From contig NZ_KE150266.1 in the NCBI RefSeq assembly GCF_000411155.1, forward strand, positions 62,001 to 126,000: a DNA stretch of 64,000 bases, given 5' to 3'. Source of the DNA: Gleimia europaea ACS-120-V-Col10b. Its GTDB lineage: Bacteria > Actinomycetota > Actinomycetes > Actinomycetales > Actinomycetaceae. The notes under the pieces were generated by a model, which worked only from the letters and a program-made list of their open reading frames with translations, had not been told where the DNA came from and did no database searches. The translations under genes and the position numbers were made by a program. Positions within the stretch are counted from its first letter, which is position 1, and every line of letters starts with the position of its first letter. Below are positions 53,424-62,706 of this stretch, in pieces.

Positions 53424-54647
53424 ATGTCAGTCAAGCGAGTTGCTCTACTAACTGCCGGTGGATTCGCACCGTGCCTGTCCTCAGCCGTAGGAGGGTTGAT
53501 TGAGCGCTACAGCGAACTAGACCCAACGATCGAAATCATTGCCTACCAGTACGGATATCACGGCCTCCTCACGGGAAACTACGTGACCGTCACGCCGGAA
53601 GCGCGCAAGAAGGCGGCGCTACTCCACGAGTTTGGTGGCTCGCCGATCGGTAACTCCCGCGTGAAGCTCACGAATGCTAAAGACCTGGTGCAGCGCGGCC
53701 TTGTTAAGGAAGGCGAGGATCCGCTGAAGGTCGCGGCCGAGCGCTTGCGCGCAGACCACGTAGATGTCCTGCACACTATTGGTGGCGACGACACCAACAC
53801 CACTGCGGCGGATCTTGCGCACTACCTGCACGACAACGACTACGAACTCACTGTTGTTGGTCTGCCAAAGACCATCGATAATGACGTGATCCCGATCAGG
53901 CAGTCGCTGGGCGCATGGACCGCAGCAGAGCAGGCCTCAATCTTCGCGCGCAATATCATTGGTGAGCACCGCTCTAACCCGCGTATGCTGATCATTCACG
54001 AAGTAATGGGTCGTAACTGTGGCTACCTCACAGCGGCAGCAGCATACGACTACCGCAAGTGGTGGAAGCAGCAGGAATGGGCTCCCGAACTTGGTCTCAT
54101 GAAGGAACGCTGGGACATTCATGCTGTATTCGTTCCGGAAGACCACGTTGAGATTGAGCGTGAAGCGGAACGCCTGCGCGCCATCATGGACAAGTATGGA
54201 AACGTGAACATCTTCCTGTCTGAAGGTGCTGGCGTTGCGGAAATCGTTCGCGAGATGGAAGAAAACGGTGAAGAGGTACAGCGCGACCCGTTCGGTCACG
54301 TAAAGCTTGACACCATCAACCCGGGCGAGTGGTTTGCAAAGCAGTTCGCTAAGCTGATTGGCGCTGAGAAGGTCATGGTGCAAAAATCCGGGTACTTCTC
54401 GCGTTCAGCGAAGGCTAACCAGGATGACCTGCGCCTCATCAAGTCAATGACGGATTATGCGGTGCAGTGCGCCCTTGAGGGCACCTCGGGCGTTATTGGC
54501 CACGATGAGGAAGATGGGGACCGCCTCAAGGCTATTGCGTTCAAGCGCATTGCCGGCGGTAAGAAGTTCGACATCAACACTCCGTGGTTCCAGGAAATGA
54601 TGGCTGAGATCGGCGAGCGCGTCTCGCCGGCTCCGGCAGTTGACTAA
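53424..54647 (+). CDS. pfp: Pyrophosphate-dependent phosphofructokinase
   Basis: A 407-residue phosphofructokinase. HTIGGDDTNTTA carries Asp where ATP-dependent enzymes have Gly (GGDD, 120-123), and GLPKTIDND carries Lys149 in place of Gly; both residues are the accepted markers of PPi as phosphoryl donor. The reaction is reversible between fructose 6-phosphate and fructose 1,6-bisphosphate. PPi-PFK activity has been described in Actinomyces. AAAGGTTC precedes the ATG; an isolated gene with a terminator. Confidence 0.92.
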   Translation: MSVKRVALLTAGGFAPCLSSAVGGLIERYSELDPTIEIIAYQYGYHGLLTGNYVTVTPEARKKAALLHEFGGSPIGNSRVKLTNAKDLVQRGLVKEGEDPLKVAAERLRADHVDVLHTIGGDDTNTTAADLAHYLHDNDYELTVVGLPKTIDNDVIPIRQSLGAWTAAEQASIFARNIIGEHRSNPRMLIIHEVMGRNCGYLTAAAAYDYRKWWKQQEWAPELGLMKERWDIHAVFVPEDHVEIEREAERLRAIMDKYGNVNIFLSEGAGVAEIVREMEENGEEVQRDPFGHVKLDTINPGEWFAKQFAKLIGAEKVMVQKSGYFSRSAKANQDDLRLIKSMTDYAVQCALEGTSGVIGHDEEDGDRLKAIAFKRIAGGKKFDINTPWFQEMMAEIGERVSPAPAVD

Positions 54648-54661
54648 CATTTAACGGTTCT

Positions 54662-54702
54662 CGGCGCGCATTCCAGCCTGCGGGATGCGCGCCGAACTTT
54701 TA
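54662..54702 (+). terminator. Terminator of the PPi-PFK gene
   Basis: 13-bp stem CGGCGCGCATTCC/GGGATGCGCGCCG (54662-54674 with 54682-54694, one G-U) followed by AACTTTTA. Confidence 0.82.
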
Positions 54703-54713
54703 CGCGGAAGGTC

Positions 54714-54719
54714 TACCCT
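54714..54719 (+). promoter_or_regulatory. -10-like box TACCCT for leaderless DAHP synthase gene
   Basis: TACCCT ends 7 nt before the ATG at 54727. The AAGG in the gap is too close for a normal Shine-Dalgarno. Confidence 0.4.
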
Positions 54720-54726
54720 AAGGTAT

Positions 54727-56082
54727 ATGATTACGGATCAAAGTTTCCCGTGGAATTCGTGGCGTAGCTTCCCTGCGGCGCAGCAGCCGGACTACCCTGA
54801 CCCGGACCATTTGAAAGCGGTCATAACCAAGCTTCGCAAACGCCCGCCCCTAGTTTTTGCCGGTGAGGCTGACTCTTTGCGTGAACAGATGGGGCGTGCT
54901 GCGCGCGGCGAATCCTTCGTGCTGATGGGCGGGGACTGCGCCGAAACGTTTGACGGTTCCACTGCTGATCAGATTCGTTTAAAGATTCAAACTTTGCTCC
55001 AAATGTCGGTTGTATTGACGTATGGAGCATCGCTACCCGTAGTTAAGGTGGGGCGAATCGCCGGCCAGTACGCCAAGCCGCGTTCATCTGATACCGAGGC
55101 GCGCAATGGCAAGATTTTGCCGTCCTACCGTGGCGATGCGGTCAATGACATCGCGTTTACGGAGGAAGCGCGGGTGGCTGACCCGGAGCGCCTGCTGGAG
55201 ACCTACCAGCAGTCCGCAGCCTCGCTCAATCTGATTCGTGCATTCACAAAGGGCGGTTACGCGGACATGCGCCGCGTCCACACTTGGAATCGTGGATTTA
55301 CTAAGAATCCGGCGTACGCACGCTACGAGGCTCTAGCCAGCGAAATCCATCGCGCAATCATGTTCATCGAGGCAGCGGGGGCCGACTTCGAGGCGCTGAA
55401 GGTGGTGGACCTCTACTCCGCACACGAGGCGCTCCTACTCGAATACGAGGCGGCTCTGACTCGTATTGATTCACGTTCGGGCCAGCTGTACAACACCTCC
55501 GGTCACTTCCTATGGATCGGTGAGCGCACGCGCCAGCTTGACGGTGCTCACATTGAGTTGTTGCGCGAGGTTCGCAACCCCATTGGGGTGAAGATCGGCC
55601 CGTCGGCCACGCCGGAAGAAGTAATCGGTCTAATCGACAAGCTGAACCCCGATGGGGAGGAAGGTCGCCTCACCATCATCACTCGCATGGGCGCAGATAA
55701 GATCCGTGATGTTCTTCCAAATATCGCGAGCGCGGTGGCGCGCGACGGCCGGCCGGTTGTGTGGATTACCGACCCGATGCATGGAAACACCATTGAAACT
55801 GCAACGGGTGTGAAGACTCGCGACTTTGACACCATCATGAACGAGGTTGAAGGTTTCTTTGCGGTGTTGCAGGAAAGCTCCCTGGTTCCGGCCGGTATGC
55901 ACATTGAGCTCACTGGAGATGACGTTACCGAGGTGCTGGGTGGGTCGGAAAACCTGGACGAATTGCGTTTGAATGAGCGCTACGAAACGAGGGTGGATCC
56001 AAGGCTTAACCACCAGCAGTCCCTAGAGATCGCTTTTCGGGTGGCGGAGCTACTTAGGCAGAGCGAAAGTTTTGATGAGTAA
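54727..56082 (+). CDS. aroG: 3-deoxy-7-phosphoheptulonate synthase, class II
   Basis: A 451-residue class II (plant/mycobacterial type) DAHP synthase, first enzyme of the shikimate pathway. SWRSFPAAQQPDYPD, FAGEADSLREQMGRAARGESFVLMGGDCAETF, VGRIAGQYAKPRSS, PSYRGDAVND, RVHTWNRGF and WITDPMHGNT are diagnostic; metal ligands Cys (GGDCAE), His (DPMHGN), Glu and Asp are present. The ATG at 54727 is used since the earlier frame lies in the terminator. The pairing with the pknL-like kinase is as in mycobacteria. Confidence 0.96.
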   Translation: MITDQSFPWNSWRSFPAAQQPDYPDPDHLKAVITKLRKRPPLVFAGEADSLREQMGRAARGESFVLMGGDCAETFDGSTADQIRLKIQTLLQMSVVLTYGASLPVVKVGRIAGQYAKPRSSDTEARNGKILPSYRGDAVNDIAFTEEARVADPERLLETYQQSAASLNLIRAFTKGGYADMRRVHTWNRGFTKNPAYARYEALASEIHRAIMFIEAAGADFEALKVVDLYSAHEALLLEYEAALTRIDSRSGQLYNTSGHFLWIGERTRQLDGAHIELLREVRNPIGVKIGPSATPEEVIGLIDKLNPDGEEGRLTIITRMGADKIRDVLPNIASAVARDGRPVVWITDPMHGNTIETATGVKTRDFDTIMNEVEGFFAVLQESSLVPAGMHIELTGDDVTEVLGGSENLDELRLNERYETRVDPRLNHQQSLEIAFRVAELLRQSESFDE

Positions 56083-56101
56083 GGAGCCGGGCAACTAAAC
56101 G

Positions 56102-56138
56102 TTTTGGGGCGCATTCCGTAAACGGATGCGCCCCAAAA
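56102..56138. terminator. Bidirectional terminator between aroG and the kinase gene
   Basis: 16-bp stem with one bulge (56102-56118 with 56123-56138), TAAA loop, TTTT at one end and AAAA at the other, between the two convergent stop codons. Confidence 0.82.
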
Positions 56139-56148
56139 GAATTACAGA

Positions 56149-58314
56149 TCAAACCACGCGGATAGTTACGGTTGAGCCAACCTTAACCTCCGTGCCCACA
56201 CCTGGATTAACAGTTGCCACCATGTCTACCAGCATGAACACTCGATCCACGTTTACCACCAGCCCCAGCTCTTCTAGAGCCGCCTTGGCTTCGGCCTCGG
56301 ACATGCGGATCACATTGGGGATCGTAACGGTTTCCGGGCCCTTAGAGATAACAATTGAGACTGGGTCGGCCAGGTGCAAAATCTCATCAGCAACTGGGGT
56401 CTGGGAGATGACGACGCCCTTTTCTACCTCGTCGCTGAACTCTTCGCTTGTCTGTACCTGTAGGCCCGCGTCAGAGAGCAACTGGCTAGCCTCGGCGGAA
56501 GGCAGGCCGATAACTTTTGGCACCTTGATGGGCTCGCGGCCCTTCGAGATTACCACGTCCACAGTCGTATCGTGCTTCACGCTTTCCCCAGCAGGAATCG
56601 ACTGGGAAATGATCCGTCCTTTTTCGACCTCTTCGTCGTAGGCTTCGCTCGTATCTCCACGGGTTAGTTTGGCCCCTTTTAGAAGCTTGTCGAGTTCTTC
56701 GCTGGTGGCGTTGGTGAGGTCTGGAACCTCAACCATCTCCACGCCTTTGGAAAGCAAGATGGTGACAACCCCGGCCTTGTGTACGCGTTCGTCTGCCGAT
56801 GGGCGCGTATCAATAATGATGCCGGCGGGAACAACGTCGTCAAACTTTTCTTCCACCACGCTTTGAATGTCTAGCGCGTCGAGTTTGGCGGTGCCGTCTT
56901 TCAGGTTTGCGCCGGCGATGGCGGGAACATCAATGTAGGAACCGGGCCCGTACTCGAACCACCACCAGGTGAAACCGCTTCCTGCGGCAACGAGTAGCGT
57001 GATGATGGTTGCAATGATGAGGGGAGCGCGCTTGCTCTTTTTAGGAGTAGCCGGCATGGTGCGCACGGATGTGGTTGGCTTCGAGGCGGGAATAGGAAGC
57101 GCCACGGTCTCACCGCGCAACTGAATCTTGTGCGTAGTCTCGGCCGTAACCTTTGGGGAAACATCGGCCTTGCGCGCAAGCAGTGATTCGGGAAGCTGTG
57201 AACGGATACGTACGAGGGTTTCCAGGGCTTCTCCCGCACTTTGCGGTCGATCATTGCGGTCACGTGCGGTGAGGGAACAGACGAAATCGTCAACCTCGGA
57301 AGGAATCCAAGATTCGCGTGCGGAGGGCGGAGGAATATCTTTTTCCGCGTACGTTTTCACTATCTGATAGACGGAAAGATCTTCAAAGGGGGTGTGTCCG
57401 GTAAGGATCTCGTACAGCATAATCCCGACGGAGAAAAGGTCAGAGCGGGCATCTGCGTGCTCGCCAGCAGCCAGCTCTGGGGCGAGGTAAGCCACCGTGC
57501 CCATTACTGATCCGGTGGAAGCGGCGGAAACGTCTGAAACTGCGCCCGCCAGGCCAAAGTCTGCAACTTTGAGGTTGCCATCGTTTGGCACGAGGACGTT
57601 TTCGGGCTTGATGTCGCGGTGAATGACCCCGCCGCGGTGTGCGGCTGACAGGGCTTGAAGGACGGTTTCGGTGACTGCCAGGCAACGATCGAGAGTAAGC
57701 GCGCCCTCCTCGTTCAAAAGGGTGCGCAGGTTTGATCCGTGTACCAGCTCCATAACGAGATACCCGGAGCCTTCAATAATGCCCTGGTCAAAAACTGTCA
57801 CAACTGCGGGATGGATTATGCGCGCTGCAGAGCGGGCTTCCTTGCGGAATCGATTTACGTAGTCAGCTGATTGCGCAAGGTGGGGGTGCATCACTTTGAT
57901 GGCCACCGGGCGCTCCAACCGGTTGTCGTATGCCACGTAAACGGTGGCCATACCGCCGCGAGCCAAAAGACGTTCAATCTTGTAACGCTCGTCTAGAACC
58001 ATGCCAACTAGGGGGTCAGTTAGCTTGGATGCCGAATCTTGCGCTGCCGACTTCGGGGGCTCGTCGGTTTGGTCGTCATCATCTGATTGTTTTTTCGTAA
58101 CGTGATCTTCTTCGCGGGCCTCATCTTTGCTGGAAGAGTCTTGACGGTGCTCCCCAGTAGGGGACTTGGCCTCGCGCGCCGCGTCATCTTCGGCCAAGTC
58201 AGAAGGTGGTTCGCTGCCCGGCTGAGCGTCATCCTCTAATCCCGGCGCAGGGGGAGGCGGCATGTCGGGGTTATCGTCCCCCGCCTGCTCGCGCCAATTT
58301 CTAAACAATCCCAC
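56149..58314 (-). CDS. pknL: Serine/threonine protein kinase with PASTA domains, PknL-like
   Basis: A 721-residue transmembrane kinase. A disordered acidic stretch of about 95 residues comes first; the kinase domain follows with RGGMATVY (P-loop), VAIKVMHPHL (Lys), HRDIKPENV (catalytic loop), ADFGLAG (DFG) and GTVAYLAPE. A membrane helix (APLIIATIITLLVAAG) leads to four PASTA repeats (VPAIAG, VPDLTN, VPKVIG, IPNVIR starts). The GTG at 58314 sits 6 nt after TACAAT; GTG 58353 is the alternative. The neighbourhood (aroG, wHTH, polyprenyl synthase) is that of pknL. It probably senses muropeptides and phosphorylates the adjacent wHTH protein, as known for mycobacterial PknL/Rv2175c. Confidence 0.88.
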   Translation of the reverse strand: MGLFRNWREQAGDDNPDMPPPPAPGLEDDAQPGSEPPSDLAEDDAAREAKSPTGEHRQDSSSKDEAREEDHVTKKQSDDDDQTDEPPKSAAQDSASKLTDPLVGMVLDERYKIERLLARGGMATVYVAYDNRLERPVAIKVMHPHLAQSADYVNRFRKEARSAARIIHPAVVTVFDQGIIEGSGYLVMELVHGSNLRTLLNEEGALTLDRCLAVTETVLQALSAAHRGGVIHRDIKPENVLVPNDGNLKVADFGLAGAVSDVSAASTGSVMGTVAYLAPELAAGEHADARSDLFSVGIMLYEILTGHTPFEDLSVYQIVKTYAEKDIPPPSARESWIPSEVDDFVCSLTARDRNDRPQSAGEALETLVRIRSQLPESLLARKADVSPKVTAETTHKIQLRGETVALPIPASKPTTSVRTMPATPKKSKRAPLIIATIITLLVAAGSGFTWWWFEYGPGSYIDVPAIAGANLKDGTAKLDALDIQSVVEEKFDDVVPAGIIIDTRPSADERVHKAGVVTILLSKGVEMVEVPDLTNATSEELDKLLKGAKLTRGDTSEAYDEEVEKGRIISQSIPAGESVKHDTTVDVVISKGREPIKVPKVIGLPSAEASQLLSDAGLQVQTSEEFSDEVEKGVVISQTPVADEILHLADPVSIVISKGPETVTIPNVIRMSEAEAKAALEELGLVVNVDRVFMLVDMVATVNPGVGTEVKVGSTVTIRVV

Positions 58315-58320
58315 GCCGCG

Positions 58321-58326
58321 ATTGTA
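58321..58326 (-). promoter_or_regulatory. -10 box TACAAT for leaderless pknL
   Basis: On the minus strand TACAAT ends 6 nt before the GTG at 58314; a TTCAAC -35 is 18 bases upstream of it. Confidence 0.5.
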
Positions 58327-58391
58327 CGTGTAAAGCCCGCAAATGTTGAACACTGCGGGGGTGTGCCTCCAACAAGGCGCCAGATTTACTT

Positions 58392-58397
58392 TAAACT
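58392..58397 (+). promoter_or_regulatory. -10-like box TAAACT for leaderless wHTH gene
   Basis: TAAACT ends 7 nt before the ATG at 58405. Confidence 0.45.
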
Positions 58398-58404
58398 CAT
58401 AAGC

Positions 58405-58743
58405 ATGATCGAACTCTTGTCACAGCGCGAAGCGGCCACAATGCTGGGCGTAACTCCCGCGCGTATCAAGCAACTTTGGGCCGAAAATGAGCTTTTGAAG
58501 GTAGTAGAAGACAGCAAACCTATGGTGCCGGCTCTTTGCATCGCATATGGGGAAGGGCAGCCACGCCCACTCAAGGCGCTTCACGGCACGATGCTGATGC
58601 TGTTAGACGCTGGGTTTAGCCACGATGAGGCCACCGAGTGGATTCTTTCTCGCCACGATGATCTGGACGAGACCCCGCTGGAGCTACTGGCGCAAAATCG
58701 CGTGCGTGAGGTACGCAACGCGATCTTGCCTCTGGCTTTCTAG
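58405..58743 (+). CDS. Rv2175c-like DNA-binding protein
   Basis: A 112-residue protein with an N-terminal wHTH (LLSQREAATMLGVTPARIKQLWAEN) and a C-terminal helical part (LKALHGTMLMLLDAGFSHDEATEWIL). It matches in size and location the mycobacterial Rv2175c protein, a substrate of PknL whose DNA binding is changed by phosphorylation. The ATG at 58405 is preferred over the longer frame from 58363. Divergent from the kinase, sharing a 90-bp promoter region. Confidence 0.85.
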   Translation: MIELLSQREAATMLGVTPARIKQLWAENELLKVVEDSKPMVPALCIAYGEGQPRPLKALHGTMLMLLDAGFSHDEATEWILSRHDDLDETPLELLAQNRVREVRNAILPLAF

Positions 58744-58774
58744 ATTCTGTAACTAGTAGGTACTAGACACGGGG

Positions 58775-59869
58775 CTAGAAGTCACGACTTAGAAGTATCT
58801 TCCCAAACTGGGCGAGGGTGGCCTCCCGCTTCTCGTCCAGTTTTAGTTCCCGCATGTATTTGCGGCCTTCCGCAGCCAGGTTAGCGATAGCCTGCTCGTG
58901 CTCGAGTCGCGCACCAGAAGAATCAATAATTTCTACGAGGCGAGCGAGCTTCTCATCGGACAGGCTCGGATCTCCCAGTGCGTCCTCCAGAAAATCCCGA
59001 TCCGCTCCGGTTGTTCGTGCCAACGCCATCGTGATGAGGATCGTGCGCTTGCCCTCACGAATGTCGGATCCGGTGGGCTTGCCCGTAACTGTCTCGTCAC
59101 CAAAAACGCCGATCTCATCGTCGCGCATTTGGAATGCGACGCCCCACGCGCGGCCTACTTTTTCCAGCGTCTCAATGAACTGCGGGTCCGGGTTCTGTAG
59201 CAGGGCGCCCAGAACCAGGGGTCTCATAACGGAGTAGTGTCCGGACTTTAATGCGATGACGTCGTAGACGTAGCGGCGCAGTGCCTGCGGGTCAGACAGC
59301 GGATGTCTTTCAGTGAGGACATCCAAGTACTGGCCCCAAGCAACCTCGGCGGTGATTTGAGCCATGTAGCTAGAGATGCGGTGTGCGGTTTTGGCGTCCA
59401 GGTCTTTAAGACTGTGCTCAGTTGCCAGGTGATTTAGCGACAACAATAGGTCACCAACCAAGATTGCTACCGGCCCGGCTACCCCCTCGTCAATCTCGCG
59501 CGCCGCCTGCACGTGAACAGAAGGGATCCCGCGTCTAGTTGGCGCATTATCGATGAAGTCGTCGTGCACGAGGGCAGAACTTTGGTAAAGCTCGAGGGCA
59601 GCTCCAAGGTTCATTGCGGTTTCACTATGACCTATGTCTTCACCTCCTGCGATGAAGTTGCCTATGGAAACCCCCAGGCCGCGTAGCGCCTTGCCTGATC
59701 CCACGTAGGAGCGGGCGAACGATAAGAAACGATCAAGCTCGGGATGGGGAGCCAGGGTGGCTGCAAAAGCGTTAAAGAAATCCAGAGCCTTGTGGTTCAT
59801 TACCGGCGCAAACAGGGCGTGGTTAAATGCGGGCTTCGTGGCACTCGCGGCGTTTCGATCCGTTTCCAT
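58775..59869 (-). CDS. idsA: Polyprenyl (geranylgeranyl/farnesyl) diphosphate synthase
   Basis: A 364-residue trans-prenyltransferase. GKALRG (60-65), the first Asp-rich motif DDFIDNAPTRRG (Asp103/104/107), KSGHYS and the second motif QMRDDEIGVFGD are present; residue patterns fit actinobacterial IdsA-type enzymes making C15-C20 chains. It supplies precursors for menaquinone or cell-wall lipid carriers; product length cannot be read from sequence. Convergent with the wHTH gene, 31 bp apart. Next in the pknL neighbourhood. Confidence 0.9.
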   Translation of the reverse strand: METDRNAASATKPAFNHALFAPVMNHKALDFFNAFAATLAPHPELDRFLSFARSYVGSGKALRGLGVSIGNFIAGGEDIGHSETAMNLGAALELYQSSALVHDDFIDNAPTRRGIPSVHVQAAREIDEGVAGPVAILVGDLLLSLNHLATEHSLKDLDAKTAHRISSYMAQITAEVAWGQYLDVLTERHPLSDPQALRRYVYDVIALKSGHYSVMRPLVLGALLQNPDPQFIETLEKVGRAWGVAFQMRDDEIGVFGDETVTGKPTGSDIREGKRTILITMALARTTGADRDFLEDALGDPSLSDEKLARLVEIIDSSGARLEHEQAIANLAAEGRKYMRELKLDEKREATLAQFGKILLSRDF

Positions 59870-59875
59870 ACTCTA

Positions 59876-59881
59876 AACATA
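59876..59881 (-). promoter_or_regulatory. -10-like box TATGTT for leaderless polyprenyl synthase gene
   Basis: On the minus strand TATGTT ends 6 nt before the ATG at 59869. Confidence 0.45.
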
Positions 59882-59938
59882 CCGAATCAAAGTGGCCGTG
59901 CCGTAGCAACAGTTTGCCGAGGCGATTCACTACCTCAA

Positions 59939-59969
59939 TTGGGCGAAAAATACAAGACCTGATTATAAT
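59939..59969 (+). promoter_or_regulatory. Candidate rpoD promoter
   Basis: TTGGGC (59939-59944), 19-base spacer, perfect TATAAT (59964-59969). The leader to the GTG at 60079 would be about 100 nt. Confidence 0.5.
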
Positions 59970-60078
59970 TGGTTTTAGTTTCGTCTCTCACGATCGTTCA
60001 TAGTCCGGCCAAGTGGCGCAACCTCGCGCCTATTGAAGAGTGAGAACACTTCACTGCTCCCGTGGAAAGGAAAACTTC

Positions 60079-62280
60079 GTGGCAGTTTCTAAAGCCTCTA
60101 AGACTAATTCTAAGACCGCAGGATCCACCACTAGCGAAGTTGAGGCAGCCGAAGCTACTAAAACGAAAGTAGCAAAAAAGCCTGCCGTGAGGAAGAAGCC
60201 AGCCGCCAAGGCCACTACCACTGCCAAGAAGGGCGCAACGAAAACGGCAACTACGAAGAAGGCCGCAACCACTAAGAAGACCGTAGCTACGAAGAAGACG
60301 GCGGCTACGAAAACTGAGGTGGATAGCCGCGCGGACACCGCTAAGCAGGTTGCAAAGACTCCCGCGAAGAAAACGACAACCAGGAAAGCTCCGGCAAAGA
60401 AAACTGCTTCTAAACCTGCGGCGAGGGTAGAGGAAACTGCGGCGGCGGAAGAAAAACCAAAGACTGCGCGTAAGGCTGCTACTAAGACTACTCGTAAGCC
60501 GGCGGCTAAGACGGCTACCAAGACCGTCTCGAAAGCCGCTACCAAGACGGATGAGACCGTGGCAGTGGAAGAAAAACCAAAGACTGCGCGTAAGGCTGCT
60601 ACCAAGACTACTCGTAAGCCGGCGGCCAAGACGGCTACCAAGACCGTCTCGAAAGCCGCTACCAAGACGGATGAGACCGTGGCAGTGGAAGAAAAACCAA
60701 AGACTGCGCGTAAGGCTGCTACTAAGACTACTCGTAAGCCGGCGGCCAAGACGGCTACCAAGACCGTCTCGAAAGCCGCTACCAAGACGGATGAGACCGT
60801 GGCAGTGGAAGAAAAACCAAAGACTGCGCGTAAGGCTGCTACCAAGACTACTCGTAAGCCGGCGGCCAAGACGGCTACCAAGACGGCCACAGATGCGGGT
60901 GAAGCAGAAGCGGAGAAAACGAGCGCTAAGGCCAAGAAGGCTACCCCGGCGAAGAAGACCACTAAGCGTACAACGGCTCGAAAGGCGGCAGAAAAGCCGG
61001 CGGAAGAGCTGGAAAATAAAGACGAAAAGCTTGAAGACGAGGCCACAGATATCGACGAGGACGCTCCCGATACCTTTGATGACGAGGACGTAGATGACGA
61101 CCTCGATCTCGACCTCGACTCAGCTGATTCAGCTGAATCCGGCGAGCTTTCTGACGATGATGACGAAGACGATGAAGATGAGGACGAGAGCGACGCCGAG
61201 GACGACGAAAAAGACGACGATAAGGATGACCCAGATTCGGCCGGCTCGGGTAAGCGTCGTTCGCGCCGAAAGAAGAGCGAGGATAAGCAGACCGAGAAGG
61301 TTGGCGGTTTCGTTGTCTCGGACTCGGATGATCGCGACGAGCCGGCGCAGAAGGTAACTGTCGCCGGTGCGACGGCTGACCCGGTTAAGGACTACCTGAA
61401 GCAGATCGGTAAGGTTGCACTCCTAAACGCAGAAGAAGAAGTCGATCTGGCCCGAAGGGTTGAAGCCGGCCTGTATGCCGAGCAAAAGATCTTGCGCGAG
61501 GGTGACGAAATGCCGTCCAAGCTTCGCCGTGAACTACAGATCTTGGTGCACGACGGTCAGCTTGCAAAGAACCACCTGCTGGAGGCAAACCTTCGTCTAG
61601 TAGTCTCCCTGGCTAAGCGATACACGGGCCGTGGCATGCTGTTCCTAGATTTGATTCAGGAAGGCAACCTGGGCCTCATTCGCGCGGTAGAGAAGTTTGA
61701 CTACTCGAAGGGCTACAAGTTTTCCACGTACGCAACGTGGTGGATTCGTCAGGCGATTACTCGCGCAATGGCAGACCAGGCCCGCACCATCCGTATTCCG
61801 GTGCACATGGTTGAGGTGATTAATAAGCTTGCGCGCGTCCAACGGCAAATGCTGCAGGACTTGGGCCGCGAGCCCACTCCCGAGGAGCTTGCGGAAGAAC
61901 TCGACATGACCCCGGAAAAGGTCGTGGAAGTTCAAAAGTATGGTCGCGAACCGATTTCGCTCCACACTCCCCTGGGCGAGGATGGTGACTCGGAGTTTGG
62001 CGACCTGATTGAGGACTCCGAAGCGATTGTGCCAACCGACGCGGTTGCGTTCACGCTCTTGCAAGAACAGCTCCACCGCGTGCTCGACACGCTGTCAGAG
62101 CGTGAGGCCGGCGTTGTATCGATGCGTTTTGGTCTTGGCGACGGTCAGCCGAAGACTTTGGATGAGATCGGCAAGGTGTATGGAGTTACGCGCGAGCGTA
62201 TTCGCCAGATCGAGTCGAAGACCATGTCGAAGCTACGTCACCCCTCGCGGTCGCAGGTGCTCCGCGACTACCTTGACTAA
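60079..62280 (+). CDS. rpoD: Primary RNA polymerase sigma factor (SigA/HrdB) with long N-terminal repeat region
   Basis: A 733-residue housekeeping sigma factor. Residues 1-310 are Lys/Ala/Thr/Pro-rich and histone H1-like, including 40-residue repeats (125-164, 165-204, 205-244, partial 245-270). Residues 314-385 are strongly acidic. The canonical core starts near 433 with [13 protein letters not shown] (region 1.2), region 2 ([31 protein letters not shown]), region 3 ([14 protein letters not shown]) and region 4 ([21 protein letters not shown]). The GTG at 60079 follows AAAGGAAA. Followed by a DUF7455 gene and parE, as in Streptomyces. Confidence 0.96.
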   Translation: MAVSKASKTNSKTAGSTTSEVEAAEATKTKVAKKPAVRKKPAAKATTTAKKGATKTATTKKAATTKKTVATKKTAATKTEVDSRADTAKQVAKTPAKKTTTRKAPAKKTASKPAARVEETAAAEEKPKTARKAATKTTRKPAAKTATKTVSKAATKTDETVAVEEKPKTARKAATKTTRKPAAKTATKTVSKAATKTDETVAVEEKPKTARKAATKTTRKPAAKTATKTVSKAATKTDETVAVEEKPKTARKAATKTTRKPAAKTATKTATDAGEAEAEKTSAKAKKATPAKKTTKRTTARKAAEKPAEELENKDEKLEDEATDIDEDAPDTFDDEDVDDDLDLDLDSADSAESGELSDDDDEDDEDEDESDAEDDEKDDDKDDPDSAGSGKRRSRRKKSEDKQTEKVGGFVVSDSDDRDEPAQKVTVAGATADPVKDYLKQIGKVALLNAEEEVDLARRVEAGLYAEQKILREGDEMPSKLRRELQILVHDGQLAKNHLLEANLRLVVSLAKRYTGRGMLFLDLIQEGNLGLIRAVEKFDYSKGYKFSTYATWWIRQAITRAMADQARTIRIPVHMVEVINKLARVQRQMLQDLGREPTPEELAEELDMTPEKVVEVQKYGREPISLHTPLGEDGDSEFGDLIEDSEAIVPTDAVAFTLLQEQLHRVLDTLSEREAGVVSMRFGLGDGQPKTLDEIGKVYGVTRERIRQIESKTMSKLRHPSRSQVLRDYLD
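60451..60890 (+). repeat. 120-bp in-frame tandem repeat in rpoD
   Basis: Units start at 60451, 60571, 60691 and 60811, each with GAAAAACCAAAGACTGCGCG; three full copies and most of a fourth. The copies differ at only a few T/C positions, so they are recent. Each encodes 40 residues with [18 protein letters not shown]. Confidence 0.95.
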
Positions 62281-62328
62281 GTTCAAGCAGTTTAATATGT
62301 GCGGCCGGTGCGCCCTGCCTCACACGTG

Positions 62329-62363
62329 AAAAGGGAGCGACTCATTGCGAGTCGCTCCCTTTT
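62329..62363. terminator. Bidirectional terminator after rpoD
   Basis: Perfect 15-bp stem AAAAGGGAGCGACTC/GAGTCGCTCCCTTTT (62329-62343 with 62349-62363), 5-base loop, serving rpoD and the convergent DUF7455 gene. Confidence 0.9.
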
Positions 62364-62387
62364 AGGACAGTAATATGCCGAGTCTGG

Positions 62388-62600
62388 CTAGTTCACCGAG
62401 GTGTATAGCTGGTCGGTGAAGTCGCGAACCTCGACTGCTGTTTTAGAGTAGGAGTCACGTAGCTTTCGCGAGTGGTGACCGCAGAACATTAGGGTGCCTG
62501 ACTCCATTACGACCTCAACAAATGCCTGTGCACCACAGAGGTCACAGCGGTCAGCGACTTTAAGTCCGGTACTTTCAGTAATGTTCGATTCGTATGTCAT
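62388..62600 (-). CDS. DUF7455 family small zinc-binding protein
   Basis: A 70-residue protein with CDLCGAQAFVEVVM and LMFCGHHSRK, a CxxC...CxHH-type metal site, followed by a short helical tail. Small proteins of this family sit between the primary sigma factor and parE in many actinobacteria; function unknown. The ATG at 62600 follows GGAAG; an earlier in-frame start at 62645 is less likely. Confidence 0.85.
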   Translation of the reverse strand: MTYESNITESTGLKVADRCDLCGAQAFVEVVMESGTLMFCGHHSRKLRDSYSKTAVEVRDFTDQLYTSVN

Positions 62601-62706
62601 GCTTCCATTGTTGCAGTGCGCGAGCGGCAAGTCCTGTTTTGGCATTCGTTTTCGCGATCAGCTTAAGAAGGCCGCGTGGGAATGTTAGTTTGGCCGGATT
62701 TTCGCC

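Noticed and set aside
60451..60890. Regularly spaced repeats considered as a CRISPR-like array
   Set aside because: The period is 120 bp with no unique spacers, and the units are in-frame coding sequence of rpoD.
60051..61046. 331-codon minus-strand frame and a 180-codon plus-strand frame across the rpoD repeats
   Set aside because: They are low-complexity shadows (Ala/Val/Ser or Arg/Pro repeats) produced by the codon bias of the repeat region; rpoD explains the DNA.
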